From the NCBI RefSeq assembly GCF_965219715.1, contig NZ_OZ244785.1, positions 2,108,001-2,172,000 on the forward strand: a stretch of 64,000 nucleotides of DNA, given 5' to 3'. The DNA comes from Bacterioplanoides sp965219715 (GTDB taxonomy: Bacteria > Pseudomonadota > Gammaproteobacteria > Pseudomonadales > Oceanobacteraceae). The notes beneath the pieces were generated by a model that was not told where the DNA came from, ran no database searches, and saw nothing but the letters and a program-made list of their open reading frames with translations. A program made the translations under genes and the position numbers. Of the stretch, positions 51,225-60,103 are shown one piece after another (within the stretch, counting starts at the first letter, position 1; every line of letters starts with the position of its first letter).

Positions 51225-51620
51225 ATGGATTATCAGGCAGAGCTTTGTCAGCAGTATCAACTTCAGCAACAACATCATCAGGAATGCCGCAGCAACGGAT
51301 TCAGTCATCGCTGCAGCCAGGAGTGTGGTCACTATCGTCAGTCAGAGCGGTTTATATCGATCTTTTTGTTGATTGTTGGCCTGCTGATGTTAGGTACCGC
51401 GATGATGCAAAACAGCCAGCAAGCAACCACCAAACAGGAAGCACAGAAATCGTATATCAACGAGGCAACGCAGCTGCAACAGCCACAGCAACCTTTGCCA
51501 TCACAACAGTTTATCGATGAGGGGAAATTGAAGGCGGTGTCCTACGAAGGACATGTGCGTAATGCCGCCAAAGTCAGTGAACAGCGACCACCGGTGTGGA
51601 TGCGCCGGGTTTGGATGTAG
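51225..51620 (+). CDS. small membrane protein with N-terminal Cys/His cluster
   Basis: A 131-residue protein of no family I recognise. Residues 8-36 hold a Cys/His/Gln-rich cluster (ELCQQYQLQQQHH, then QECRSNGFSHRC and SQECGHY), which could bind metal. A single membrane helix follows (ISIFLLIVGLLMLGTAMM), and the C-terminal 70 residues are Gln/Pro-rich and polar, ending RRVWM. By the positive-inside rule the Cys cluster is probably cytoplasmic. ATG 51225 has GAGGG about 7 bases before it; ATG 51198 is an alternative. It sits directly behind a sigma-54 promoter, divergent from the activator gene, so it is a likely main target. Confidence 0.65.
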   Translation: MDYQAELCQQYQLQQQHHQECRSNGFSHRCSQECGHYRQSERFISIFLLIVGLLMLGTAMMQNSQQATTKQEAQKSYINEATQLQQPQQPLPSQQFIDEGKLKAVSYEGHVRNAAKVSEQRPPVWMRRVWM

Positions 51621-51646
51621 ACGTTAATACATCAATATCAGGTTTT

Positions 51647-51670
51647 GTGCCGGTGCTGAATCACCGGCAC
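51647..51670. terminator. terminator between small membrane-protein and GST genes
   Basis: A 9-bp perfect GC-rich stem (GTGCCGGTG / CACCGGCAC) with 6-base loop between convergent genes. Confidence 0.75.
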
Positions 51671-51687
51671 ATTGTTGCGACCCGGCG

Positions 51688-52338
51688 TTAACCGCCACCC
51701 GCATTCATCCAGTCCAGCGTCGCCTGACGGCTTTCATCGGTAACCGCTTTTACCACCGGATTGGCCAATACCGCTTCGCGCCAGCGGCTCATATTTGGCC
51801 CCAGCTTTAATTCACGGCCAAACACCGGCAGTAAAATATCCGCCAGTTCAATGGTCGCCGGGAAAGCACAATCGGCATAACCAATGCTATCTCCCACCAT
51901 AAAAGGTCCAGCCTTAAATAAGGTATCGAGCTTTTGCAGACGTTCTTCAAACTTATTCAGGTGCTCATCCAGCTCCTGCTGATCGCGGGTTGCCGGATCA
52001 ACGTGGGCAAAAGTGCGACGTAAATGAGGCTCCAGCCAGATATCGTGATAACGCGCCAGGAAACGATGCTGTACCCGCTTCAGTGCGTCATCAGTTAATA
52101 AGGATACTTGTGGATACGCATCTTCAAGGAACTCCATGATGACATCAGACTCAGAGAAGTACTGATCATCAACACGCAGTGCCGGAATGGTGCCCAGGGG
52201 CACCAGTTTCATATATTCATCGGTGCTGTAGCCGCCCGGTGGTGGCGAAATCGTACAGTCGAGTTGCTTAAGCCCCAGCGCGATACGTACTTTGGCGCTA
52301 TAGGTGCTGACGGGCAGAGAAAAGAGTTCCATACTCAT
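51688..52338 (-). CDS. glutathione S-transferase
   Basis: A 216-residue GST. The N-terminal domain starts MELFSLPVSTYSAKVRIALGL, with LGTIPALRVDDQYFSESDVIMEFLED carrying the cis-Pro and glutathione-binding Glu-Ser. The C-terminal domain has FMVGDSIGYADCAFPATIELAD. The N-terminal serine motif (STYSAKVR) resembles Zeta/Theta-like bacterial GSTs and maleylacetoacetate isomerase relatives. It is divergent from an aldehyde dehydrogenase gene with a 72-base gap. Substrate unknown; electrophile detoxification is probable. Confidence 0.89.
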   Translation of the reverse strand: MSMELFSLPVSTYSAKVRIALGLKQLDCTISPPPGGYSTDEYMKLVPLGTIPALRVDDQYFSESDVIMEFLEDAYPQVSLLTDDALKRVQHRFLARYHDIWLEPHLRRTFAHVDPATRDQQELDEHLNKFEERLQKLDTLFKAGPFMVGDSIGYADCAFPATIELADILLPVFGRELKLGPNMSRWREAVLANPVVKAVTDESRQATLDWMNAGGG

Positions 52339-52410
52339 CCTTATTGGTTGGAAAGGTTTCGATTATGCAACGATCGAAACTAAAAATTAGAATTTGTACC
52401 AGAGTAGACT

Positions 52411-53904
52411 ATGAATCCGCGACACAGTTTCAACGATTGGCAAGAATTATCACAACAATTGAAGGTTCCCGAACACGCTTTTATCGATGGTAAGGCCTAC
52501 CACAGTGTCAGTGGTAACACATTTGCGGCCATTTCCCCGCGCGATGGCCAGGTGTTAGCGCATATCAGCGCCTGTGACCATCAGGATACTGATGTCGCCG
52601 TACAGTCTGCCCGTAACGCTTTTGAAGCTGGCGTCTGGAGCCAGTTACCAGCGAAACAACGCAAACGTTTAATGCTGGCCTGGGCCGACTTATTAGAACA
52701 ACACGCGGATGAACTGGCACTGCTGGAAAGTCTGGAAATGGGCATGACCATCTCCGACAGCAGCCAGATGAATATCCCCGGCGCCATCGATTGTATTCGC
52801 TGGTTTGCTGAACTGGCCGACAAACAATACGACGAAATTGCTCCCACCGCGCCCAATGCTTTAACCCGTATCCACCGTGTTCCGGTCGGTGTCGTGGCCG
52901 CCGTAGTGCCGTGGAATTACCCGGTGATGATTGCCTGCTGGAAAGCCGCACCGGCACTGGCGATGGGCAACTCAGTGATTCTGAAACCCGCCGAGCAATC
53001 GTCACTGGCGACCATTCGTATGGTCGAGCTGGCGTATCAGGCGGGTATCCCTGCTGGCGTATTAAATGTTTTAACCGGCCTGGGTGAGCAGGCAGGTAAA
53101 GCGCTTGGCTTACATATGGATGTGGATGCCCTGGCCTTTACCGGTTCAACCCGGGTCGGCGGTTTGTATATGCAATACGCCGGGCAATCGAATTTAAAAC
53201 GAGTGTCGCTCGAATGTGGTGGTAAAACGCCGAATATTGTTCTGGCTGATTGCCCGGATCTGGATAAAGCTGCAGCTGCGGTTGTTCTGGGTGCTTTCGG
53301 AAATTCCGGACAAATCTGTAATGCCGGTTCGCGTTTAATTGTTGAGCGCAGTGTGCATCAGCCATTAATGGAAAAAGTCCGGGCGTTAACCGGGAAACTG
53401 GTGGTTGGAGATCCGCTGGACCCGGCAACAGAAATGGCTTGCCTGGTTGACCGTAATCACAGCCAGCGAGTGGTGCAATATATAGAACAAGGCGAAAAAG
53501 AAGGCGCGCAGTTATTGGCCGGTGGCCAGCATCAGGCAGACAGCTGCTTTGTTCAGCCCACTATTTTTGATCAGGTGAATGCTGAAATGAGCATCGCACG
53601 GGAAGAAATTTTTGGCCCGGTGTTATCGGTAATTCCGGTCGACGATGTTGACCAGGCCATTAGCGTGGCAAATTCCACCATTTATGGTTTAGGCAGTGCC
53701 GTGTGGACCAATAATATGAAATTAATGGAACGGGTAGCGCGAGAAGTTAAAGCCGGTGTGATCTGGGTGAACTGCCATGACCATGGCGATATTTCTTCTC
53801 CTGTTGGTGGTTTTAAGCAATCCGGGTTTGGCCGCGATAAATCCATTCATGCACTGGATAAATACGTCGAATATAAAACAGTTTGGGTCGACCTGTCGGA
53901 CTAA
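52411..53904 (+). CDS. NAD(P)-dependent aldehyde dehydrogenase
   Basis: A 497-residue ALDH, usual length. Conserved parts are VVPWNYPVMIACWKAAPALAMGN, KPAEQSS, the catalytic Glu in SLECGGKTPNIVL and the catalytic Cys in FGNSGQICNAGSRL, then EEIFGPVLSV and GGFKQSGFGRD near the end. It resembles the PuuC/betaine-aldehyde class with broad specificity. It oxidises aldehydes to acids in the cytoplasm. Convergent with a BVMO-like gene and divergent from a GST gene, it may handle aldehydes from ketone or hydrocarbon breakdown; that link is inferred from neighbours only. Confidence 0.92.
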   Translation: MNPRHSFNDWQELSQQLKVPEHAFIDGKAYHSVSGNTFAAISPRDGQVLAHISACDHQDTDVAVQSARNAFEAGVWSQLPAKQRKRLMLAWADLLEQHADELALLESLEMGMTISDSSQMNIPGAIDCIRWFAELADKQYDEIAPTAPNALTRIHRVPVGVVAAVVPWNYPVMIACWKAAPALAMGNSVILKPAEQSSLATIRMVELAYQAGIPAGVLNVLTGLGEQAGKALGLHMDVDALAFTGSTRVGGLYMQYAGQSNLKRVSLECGGKTPNIVLADCPDLDKAAAAVVLGAFGNSGQICNAGSRLIVERSVHQPLMEKVRALTGKLVVGDPLDPATEMACLVDRNHSQRVVQYIEQGEKEGAQLLAGGQHQADSCFVQPTIFDQVNAEMSIAREEIFGPVLSVIPVDDVDQAISVANSTIYGLGSAVWTNNMKLMERVAREVKAGVIWVNCHDHGDISSPVGGFKQSGFGRDKSIHALDKYVEYKTVWVDLSD

Positions 53905-53923
53905 CTTCCTGCTGCCATAAACC

Positions 53924-53959
53924 AATAAAGCCCGCTTATGATAATAAACGGGCTTTATT
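53924..53959. terminator. bidirectional terminator between ALDH and BVMO genes
   Basis: An 11-bp perfect stem (AATAAAGCCCG / CGGGCTTTATT) with 14-base loop and T/A-rich ends on both sides. Confidence 0.88.
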
Positions 53960-53980
53960 TTTATCCATCAATAACTGCTA

Positions 53981-55534
53981 TCAAATCACAGCTTCTGCTG
54001 TTTTCTCTTTACGGCTGGCCAGCGGCTTAAACTTCGCCGTAATTAAATCTTCCATTTTAGGCTGCTCCATTTCATCCACCCAGCGCTGCCAGGTGTAAGG
54101 CCATAAAATCGGATCGCCATCGGCATCCAGATACCAGCTCTGACAGCCGCCGACCCAGGCAGTGCCTTCCAAACCTTTTTTCACGTAGGCATTAAACTTA
54201 TTCACCGATTCCCAGGGCGCTTCAACTTCGTCGTATTCACCATCCCGCCAACGATCCATCAGTTTAATCACCCAGTTAGTTTGCACCTCACTCATGGCAA
54301 TCACGGAGAAATTGCCAATCGGAGTATTCGGTCCTAACATCAGGAAGAAATTCGGATAATTCGGCAACATCAACGAGCGGTAGGCTTTAATCCGCTCTGA
54401 CCAGGCGTCGTCGATATGTAATTCTTCACGCCCAATCATGTTCATCGGCCGCATAAAGTTAAACGGATTAAAACCGGTGGATAACACCAACACATCCAGT
54501 TCGTGTTCTTGCTCGTTGCCATTCGCGTCTTTGGTAACAATGCCTTTTTCAGTAATACGTACAATGCCTTCGGTAATCAGATGCGCATTCGGCTGCTGAA
54601 TGCCGTTATAAAAGGTTTTGTTAATGATGACGCGTTTACAGCCCACCTTATAATCCGGTGTTAGTTTTTTACGCAGTTCCGGATCTTTAATGCTGAAACG
54701 AATATTCAGCTTACAGGCCGTTTCCAATAACCAGCGCTGGATTTTATGGCCGGTAACCGCCTTGGTAAAAAAGTGCTCCAGTAAGGCAATACTTAAGCTG
54801 CGCGATGCACGCGCCAGCCACGGACGCTTCTTCATTCGTTGTTTGGTTTTTTCCGAGATGGTGAAATCCGGAATGGGCAGTAACCACTGAGGTGTACGCA
54901 TAAAGACGTTTACATCGGCACCGGTTTTAACCAACTCAGGAATAAACTGGGCGGCGGTTGAGCCGGTACCAATTACACCGACTTTTTTACCCGGAGCAAT
55001 ATCGGCATCGTGATTCCAGCGTGCGGTGTGGAACATCTCACCTTTAAACGAATCCAGCCCTTCAATATCCGGATACGCCGGGTGATGCAGAATACCGGTG
55101 GCAGCAATTAAAAAGTCAGATTCCAGTTCCGCACCTTTGCTGGTTTTAACCTGCCATTTGCCCTCTTTAAAACGGGCATCGGTTACTGCCTCGTTAAAAC
55201 GGACAATATCCATCACACCGTATTTACGTGCGACCCGTTCAAAATACTGCTGAATTTCCGGGCCTTTGGCGAAAAAGTTAGACCACTCAGGGTTTGGCTC
55301 AAACGAATAGGTGTACATGTGCGACGGCACATCACAGGCCACGCCAGGATAAGTATTCTCGCGCCATGTGCCACCAATATTATGGGTCTTTTCCAGAATG
55401 GTGATGTTGGTAATCCCGGCTTCACGCAACTTAATCACCATCAGAATACCGGTCATACCCGCACCAATAATCACCACCGATGGGTTACGTTTTTTCTTAA
55501 TCGCGTCGATATCTAACGTCGTTGTATCCAACAT
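53981..55534 (-). CDS. flavin monooxygenase, Baeyer-Villiger type (second copy)
   Basis: A 517-residue class B flavoprotein. FAD motif GAGMTG near residue 24, GGTWRENTYPGVACDVPSH, BVMO fingerprint FKGEMFHTARWNHD near 165, and NADPH motif GTGSTA near 188. LSTGFNPF and LGPNTPIGN are also conserved. It is homologous to the 26327-27799 product but clearly diverged, sharing motifs such as SIKDPELRKKLTPDYKVGCKR. It should oxygenate ketones using NADPH and O2. The divergent AraC-type gene, 131 bases away, is its probable regulator. AraC regulators of this class often control ketone or alkane catabolic genes; the substrate here is unknown. Confidence 0.9.
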   Translation of the reverse strand: MLDTTTLDIDAIKKKRNPSVVIIGAGMTGILMVIKLREAGITNITILEKTHNIGGTWRENTYPGVACDVPSHMYTYSFEPNPEWSNFFAKGPEIQQYFERVARKYGVMDIVRFNEAVTDARFKEGKWQVKTSKGAELESDFLIAATGILHHPAYPDIEGLDSFKGEMFHTARWNHDADIAPGKKVGVIGTGSTAAQFIPELVKTGADVNVFMRTPQWLLPIPDFTISEKTKQRMKKRPWLARASRSLSIALLEHFFTKAVTGHKIQRWLLETACKLNIRFSIKDPELRKKLTPDYKVGCKRVIINKTFYNGIQQPNAHLITEGIVRITEKGIVTKDANGNEQEHELDVLVLSTGFNPFNFMRPMNMIGREELHIDDAWSERIKAYRSLMLPNYPNFFLMLGPNTPIGNFSVIAMSEVQTNWVIKLMDRWRDGEYDEVEAPWESVNKFNAYVKKGLEGTAWVGGCQSWYLDADGDPILWPYTWQRWVDEMEQPKMEDLITAKFKPLASRKEKTAEAVI

Positions 55535-55665
55535 ATTTATACCCTGTAGCCTCAGGCTTCTTATTCTCGTTTTATCAATGGTTACAGAATACTGGCCTGA
55601 GTAGCCCTTGCACCATAAGGCAATCGGACGTAATTTTGTGATTTTCAGACATCGATATTGCGCCT

Positions 55666-56766
55666 ATGCCACAACGTTCAATCACCAGCGTGCAGATCAT
55701 TTGCGACTACGCCAGCGCCCGGGGTATCAACCCGGAAGCTCTGCTGAGCGCGACTGGCCTGACCAGCGAACAGGTACAACAAGGTGGTCAGGGCGAAGCC
55801 GATCTGCACATCGATGAGCAGCAGGAACTGCAGGTGATCAGCAACCTGCTGCAGCATATCGACGATCCTTATATCGCCGGTATGGAGCTGGGTCTGTGTT
55901 ATCAACTCACCAGCTACGGCCTGTTTGGTTATGCACTGATGGCCAGCAGCACCCTGCGTAAAGCCATCACCTTTGGTCAGCGTTACCTGGCGCTGACTTA
56001 TATCTTTTCCGATGTGGTCTTAATCGAAGATCCACAACACGGTGGCACTGCCGGAATCGAAGTCCGCTGTGCCGTGCCCGGAGAGGCAGGAAAATTACTC
56101 GCCTGCCGCGACACCTGGGCCATTCTGGTGATTATGCGTGAGCTGTTTCCACAACAGATGCCAGTTGCCGAACAACCGGTATTAATTGAACTGGATATGC
56201 CGGAGCCAGAGGGGTTTGCCACTTCCATCCAAGCACAACTGCTGCAACAATCCGGTGTTGCATACCGCTTTAATGCCGGACGCTACGCCTTTTCCGGGCT
56301 GGCCGAATTACTCGACCAACCGCTGCCAAAAGCCAACGCCATCACCGCCCGTCTGTGTGAACAACAATGCGCTCAATTACTGGATCAGAAACAACAGCCA
56401 GACCAGCAGCAAACAGGTCAGCAGCCTACACATAAAAAGGGAATTATTACCCAACAGGTACGCGATCAGATTCTCAAGCACGGTCTGACCACCAATATGG
56501 AACAAGTCGCAGCAGCGATGGCACGCACCTCCCGCACTCTGCACCGACAATTAAAAGCCGAAGGTTCCAGCTGGCGCCGGGTAATGGACGAAGTGCGCAT
56601 GGGATTGGCAGAAGAATATTTAAAACAACCCTTCTCGCTGGAGCAGGTTGCAGAGCGGCTGGGCTACAGCGATACCGCTAATTTCAGTCATGCGTTTAAA
56701 CGCTGTAACGGCGTTTCTCCCAGTGTGTTTCGCAAAAATTTATCTCAACAAGTTGAATCAATATGA
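55666..56766 (+). CDS. AraC-family regulator with arabinose-binding-type N-terminal domain
   Basis: A 366-residue regulator of the OruR/ArgR-like AraC group. Residues about 15-200 form the ligand/dimerisation domain (GMELGLCYQLTSYGLFGYALMASSTLRKAI). A Gln-rich linker (QKQQPDQQQTGQQ) leads to the C-terminal AraC domain at about 260-360, with two helix-turn-helices (MEQVAAAMARTSRTLHRQLKAEG and LEQVAERLGYSDTANFSHAFKR, in part). It is divergent from the BVMO-like gene, which it probably activates. Its stop overlaps the ATG of a small secreted-protein gene (ATGA). Confidence 0.9.
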   Translation: MPQRSITSVQIICDYASARGINPEALLSATGLTSEQVQQGGQGEADLHIDEQQELQVISNLLQHIDDPYIAGMELGLCYQLTSYGLFGYALMASSTLRKAITFGQRYLALTYIFSDVVLIEDPQHGGTAGIEVRCAVPGEAGKLLACRDTWAILVIMRELFPQQMPVAEQPVLIELDMPEPEGFATSIQAQLLQQSGVAYRFNAGRYAFSGLAELLDQPLPKANAITARLCEQQCAQLLDQKQQPDQQQTGQQPTHKKGIITQQVRDQILKHGLTTNMEQVAAAMARTSRTLHRQLKAEGSSWRRVMDEVRMGLAEEYLKQPFSLEQVAERLGYSDTANFSHAFKRCNGVSPSVFRKNLSQQVESI

Positions 56767-57194
56767 TAACTAAAAAATTCTCTGCTTTATTACTGGCTCT
56801 GTATTGCCTACCGTCGTTAGCGGGTGGCGTAACATGGCAGGCCGAAGTTACCTTTATTCAGGTAATTGGTGAAGCTGCCACCATTAAACTAGAAAACAAA
56901 CAGAACGAAATTATTTCTGAGCTGCAGAACTGCAGCCCACTGGTTGTAAAAGCCGCTTATGAAGGTGAACCCTGGTATCAGTTCGGTAAAACCTGGTCGA
57001 ACAACACCAGCCGCGAACAATATATTAAAGCGTTAAATAAGTTGATTGTGGCAGAAGAAAATCACCTGCATATTCAGTTTGGTTATGTTGGAGAAGGTCT
57101 GGTTGCAGACGATTCAGATAAGCCCTGCGAGGTAGAATCCAGAGCGTTAATGATCCTGGATGATGCGATTATTAGTTTTAATCAAGCTATTTAG
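56763..57194 (+). CDS. small exported protein, unknown
   Basis: A 143-residue protein with a signal peptide (FSALLLALYCLPSLAGG, cleavage after about residue 20). The mature part is a mixed alpha/beta domain with two cysteines that may pair (NCSPLVVK and DKPCEVES) and a beta start TWQAEVTFIQVIGEAATIKLEN. I do not recognise the family. It overlaps the AraC gene by 4 bases (ATGA), which implies coupling, though a functional link is unclear. Probably periplasmic. Confidence 0.7.
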   Translation: MITKKFSALLLALYCLPSLAGGVTWQAEVTFIQVIGEAATIKLENKQNEIISELQNCSPLVVKAAYEGEPWYQFGKTWSNNTSREQYIKALNKLIVAEENHLHIQFGYVGEGLVADDSDKPCEVESRALMILDDAIISFNQAI

Positions 57195-57200
57195 GCTCCG

Positions 57201-57740
57201 ATGATGACTGGCATTAACCCTAACATTTCGTTCCGAAAAGCACTCAAGACTGACCTTCATAAAGTGTATGAGTTTGAAGCCAGTTATATCCGTGAACTGG
57301 AGCCGGAGAATTATCAAAGATGGGCCCAGGCCAAAGATAAGAACTTCAGCCTGCTACAAGATAACCTGGCGAATATGCTTATCGCTGAAACCAGTAATAC
57401 TCTGGTCGGCTATGGCTACTGGAGCATACTGAACCAGCTACCACATATATTCAGTATTTATGTAGTTCCGGAGTTCAGAAATCAGAAGGTTGCACACCAG
57501 CTATTGTTGAAACTGGAGAAGCAGATTCAGCAGCATGGATACACTCAATCAGAACTTATGACTCTGGAATTTAACCCCGCCAGACAATTTTTTATTAAAC
57601 ACGGGTATGCTGAAACCGGCATTAATAATAGCTGGGTATTAATGAAGAAATCACAACCTGAATTGTCACAGATAACGGAAGGCTCGGAACAAAACCATCA
57701 TCAGTTTTCATCAGACGATTCAGAAGAAGCTGAAGGCTAA
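57201..57740 (+). CDS. GNAT-family N-acetyltransferase
   Basis: A 179-residue acetyltransferase with one GNAT domain. The acetyl-CoA-binding motif is seen as IYVVPEFRNQKVAHQLLLKLE, where Q/R-x-x-G/A is slightly degenerate (RNQKVA). FNPARQFFIKHGYAETG is the typical C-terminal GNAT segment. A polar C-terminal tail (residues 155-179) is extra. It starts 6 bases after the secreted-protein gene, so it is probably cotranscribed. Substrate unknown. Confidence 0.82.
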   Translation: MMTGINPNISFRKALKTDLHKVYEFEASYIRELEPENYQRWAQAKDKNFSLLQDNLANMLIAETSNTLVGYGYWSILNQLPHIFSIYVVPEFRNQKVAHQLLLKLEKQIQQHGYTQSELMTLEFNPARQFFIKHGYAETGINNSWVLMKKSQPELSQITEGSEQNHHQFSSDDSEEAEG

Positions 57741-57846
57741 TAACTGCTGACTATCAGACCCATCCATAGAATCAAACAGCTTTTCCAAACGATCGGGCTA
57801 GCATGAAAGAGGTAATCATTCATGGCAGCTCTGGAGGAGCCAAACT

Positions 57847-60045
57847 ATGGCACATCAAAACAGTTCCGGCGGACAATGCCCAGTAATGCACGGCGCAAAC
57901 ACATCCACTTCAGCCAGCAACACCGCCTGGTGGCCCAACGCCTTAAACCTCGACATCCTGCATCAGCACGATCGTAAGACCAATCCGCTCGGCGACGATT
58001 TTGACTACGCCGAGGCCTTCAGCAAGCTCTATCTCGAAGCCCTGAAAACCGACCTGAAAGACCTGATGACCAGCAGCCAGAACTGGTGGCCTGCCGACTG
58101 GGGTCATTATGGTGGTTTGTTTATTCGTATGGCCTGGCACGCTGCCGGCTCTTATCGGGTGGCCGATGGCCGTGGTGGTGCCAACACCGGCAACCAACGT
58201 TTTGCGCCGCTGAACAGCTGGCCGGATAACGGCAATCTGGATAAAGCCCGTCGCCTGTTATGGCCAATTAAAAAGAAATACGGCAACGCCATTTCCTGGG
58301 CCGACCTGATGATTCTGGCCGGCAATATGGCGTACGAATCCATGGGCTTTAAAACCTTTGGTTTTGCCGGTGGCCGGGAAGATATCTGGCATCCGGAAAA
58401 AGACACCTATTGGGGTTCCGAGAAAAACTGGTTGCAGGAAAGTGGTGGAGAAGGCACACGTTACGCGGGTGAAGACCGCAGTGAAAATGGTTTAGAAAAT
58501 CCATTAGCCGCGGTCATGATGGGTTTAATTTATGTAAACCCGGAAGGTGTTGATGGCAACCCGGACCCGCTGAAAACCGCTCAGGATATGCGCACCACGT
58601 TCGCACGTATGGCGATGAACGATGAAGAAACTGTTGCCTTAACCGCGGGCGGCCACACGGTCGGTAAAGCCCACGGTAATGGTGATGCCGCGAACCTCGG
58701 TGCCGAACCAGAAGGTGCAGATATTCACGAGCAGGGCTTCGGCTGGATAAACCATAAAACCCGTGGGATTGGTCGCGACACCGTCACCAGCGGTATCGAA
58801 GGCGCCTGGACCAGTAATCCAACTCAGTGGGATAACGGTTATTTTGAGTTGCTGTTTAAATACGACTGGGAGCTGACCAAAAGCCCGGCCGGATCACATC
58901 AATGGCAACCGGTGAATATTAGCGACGAAGACAAGCCGGTCGATGTTGAAGACCCATCCGTTCGCTGTATGCCAATGATGACGGACGCCGATATGGCGTT
59001 AAAAATTGATCCGGAATACCGCAAAATTTCCGAGCGCTTCCGTGATGATCAGGCTTATTTCGAAGACGTCTTTGCCCGTGCCTGGTTTAAATTAACTCAC
59101 CGCGATATGGGCCCGGTTTCGCGTTATTTGGGTGCCGACGTACCGGCTGAAGAATTAATCTGGCAAGACCCGGTTCCGGCGGGTAATAAAAATTTAACCG
59201 CCAGTGATATTGCGGAATTAAAAGCTCAGATTCTCGCCAGTGATTTAACCGTTGCCGAGTTAGTTTCAACGGCCTGGGACAGTGCCCGTACCTTCCGTGG
59301 TTCCGACTTCCGGGGTGGTGCTAACGGCGCCCGTATTCGCCTGGCACCACAAAAAGACTGGGCCGGTAATGAACCACAACGCCTGCAAAAAGTATTGGCG
59401 GTATTGGAAGGCATTCGGGTCAGCAGCAATATCGACGTCAGCCTGGCGGATTTAATTGTGCTTGCTGGCAGCGCCGCCATCGAGAAAGCCGCAAAAGACG
59501 CCGGAGTGAACATTGAAGTGCCGTTTGCAGCAGGCCGTGGGGATGCCAGCGATGAACAAACTGATGCGGAATCCTTTGCGCCACTGGAGCCGGTTCATGA
59601 TGGTTTCCGTAACTGGCAAAAAGAGCACTACGCGGTCATGCCGGAAGAAATGTTGCTGGATCGCGCTCAGTTACTGGGATTGTCGGCACCAGAAATGACG
59701 GCATTAATCGGCGGTATGCGGGTACTGGGCACCAACCACGGCGGCACAACACACGGCGTGTTTACCGATCGGGTTGGCGTATTAACCAATGACTTCTTCG
59801 TGAACTTGACCGATATGTCCTATCGCTGGGAGCCGACTGGCCGTAATTCTTACAACATGGTTGAGCGTGATTCCGGTGCGACTAAATGGACGGCCACCCG
59901 GGTCGATCTGGTGTTTGGTTCTAATTCGATTTTGCGTTCTTACGCTGAGGTTTATGCACAAGACGACAACCAACAAAAGTTTGTTGCTGACTTTGTTAAA
60001 GCCTGGGTCAAAGTGATGAATGCAGACCGGTTTGATCTGAAATAA
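57847..60045 (+). CDS. katG: catalase-peroxidase
   Basis: A 732-residue KatG, normal length, with duplicated peroxidase domains. The distal haem site Arg94-Trp97-His98 is in IRMAWHAAGSYR; Trp97, Tyr229 (LIYVNPEG) and Met255 (FARMAM) can form the covalent Met-Tyr-Trp adduct needed for catalase activity. The proximal His270 is in TAGGHTVGKAHG. It destroys hydrogen peroxide and has peroxidase activity in the cytoplasm. GGAGGAG is a strong ribosome binding site. It is monocistronic, ending at a good terminator. No clear OxyR site was identified by eye. Confidence 0.97.
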   Translation: MAHQNSSGGQCPVMHGANTSTSASNTAWWPNALNLDILHQHDRKTNPLGDDFDYAEAFSKLYLEALKTDLKDLMTSSQNWWPADWGHYGGLFIRMAWHAAGSYRVADGRGGANTGNQRFAPLNSWPDNGNLDKARRLLWPIKKKYGNAISWADLMILAGNMAYESMGFKTFGFAGGREDIWHPEKDTYWGSEKNWLQESGGEGTRYAGEDRSENGLENPLAAVMMGLIYVNPEGVDGNPDPLKTAQDMRTTFARMAMNDEETVALTAGGHTVGKAHGNGDAANLGAEPEGADIHEQGFGWINHKTRGIGRDTVTSGIEGAWTSNPTQWDNGYFELLFKYDWELTKSPAGSHQWQPVNISDEDKPVDVEDPSVRCMPMMTDADMALKIDPEYRKISERFRDDQAYFEDVFARAWFKLTHRDMGPVSRYLGADVPAEELIWQDPVPAGNKNLTASDIAELKAQILASDLTVAELVSTAWDSARTFRGSDFRGGANGARIRLAPQKDWAGNEPQRLQKVLAVLEGIRVSSNIDVSLADLIVLAGSAAIEKAAKDAGVNIEVPFAAGRGDASDEQTDAESFAPLEPVHDGFRNWQKEHYAVMPEEMLLDRAQLLGLSAPEMTALIGGMRVLGTNHGGTTHGVFTDRVGVLTNDFFVNLTDMSYRWEPTGRNSYNMVERDSGATKWTATRVDLVFGSNSILRSYAEVYAQDDNQQKFVADFVKAWVKVMNADRFDLK

Positions 60046-60063
60046 AACCGTAGCGGTGGCAAC

Positions 60064-60102
60064 ACGGCTGGAGGTGCTAATCCTGCAGCCGTATTTTTTT
60101 TT
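60064..60102 (+). terminator. rho-independent terminator after katG
   Basis: Stem ACGGCTG / CAGCCGT with partly paired interior, followed by T9. Confidence 0.85.
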
Positions 60103-60103
60103 G

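Noticed and set aside
52339..52410. TTGGAAAGGTTTCGATT as a sigma-54 promoter before the ALDH gene
   Set aside because: No GC at the -12 position with correct spacing.
52565..53005. 146-codon minus-strand frame rich in Arg, Ser and Pro
   Set aside because: Opposite the aldehyde dehydrogenase; composition typical of an antisense frame.
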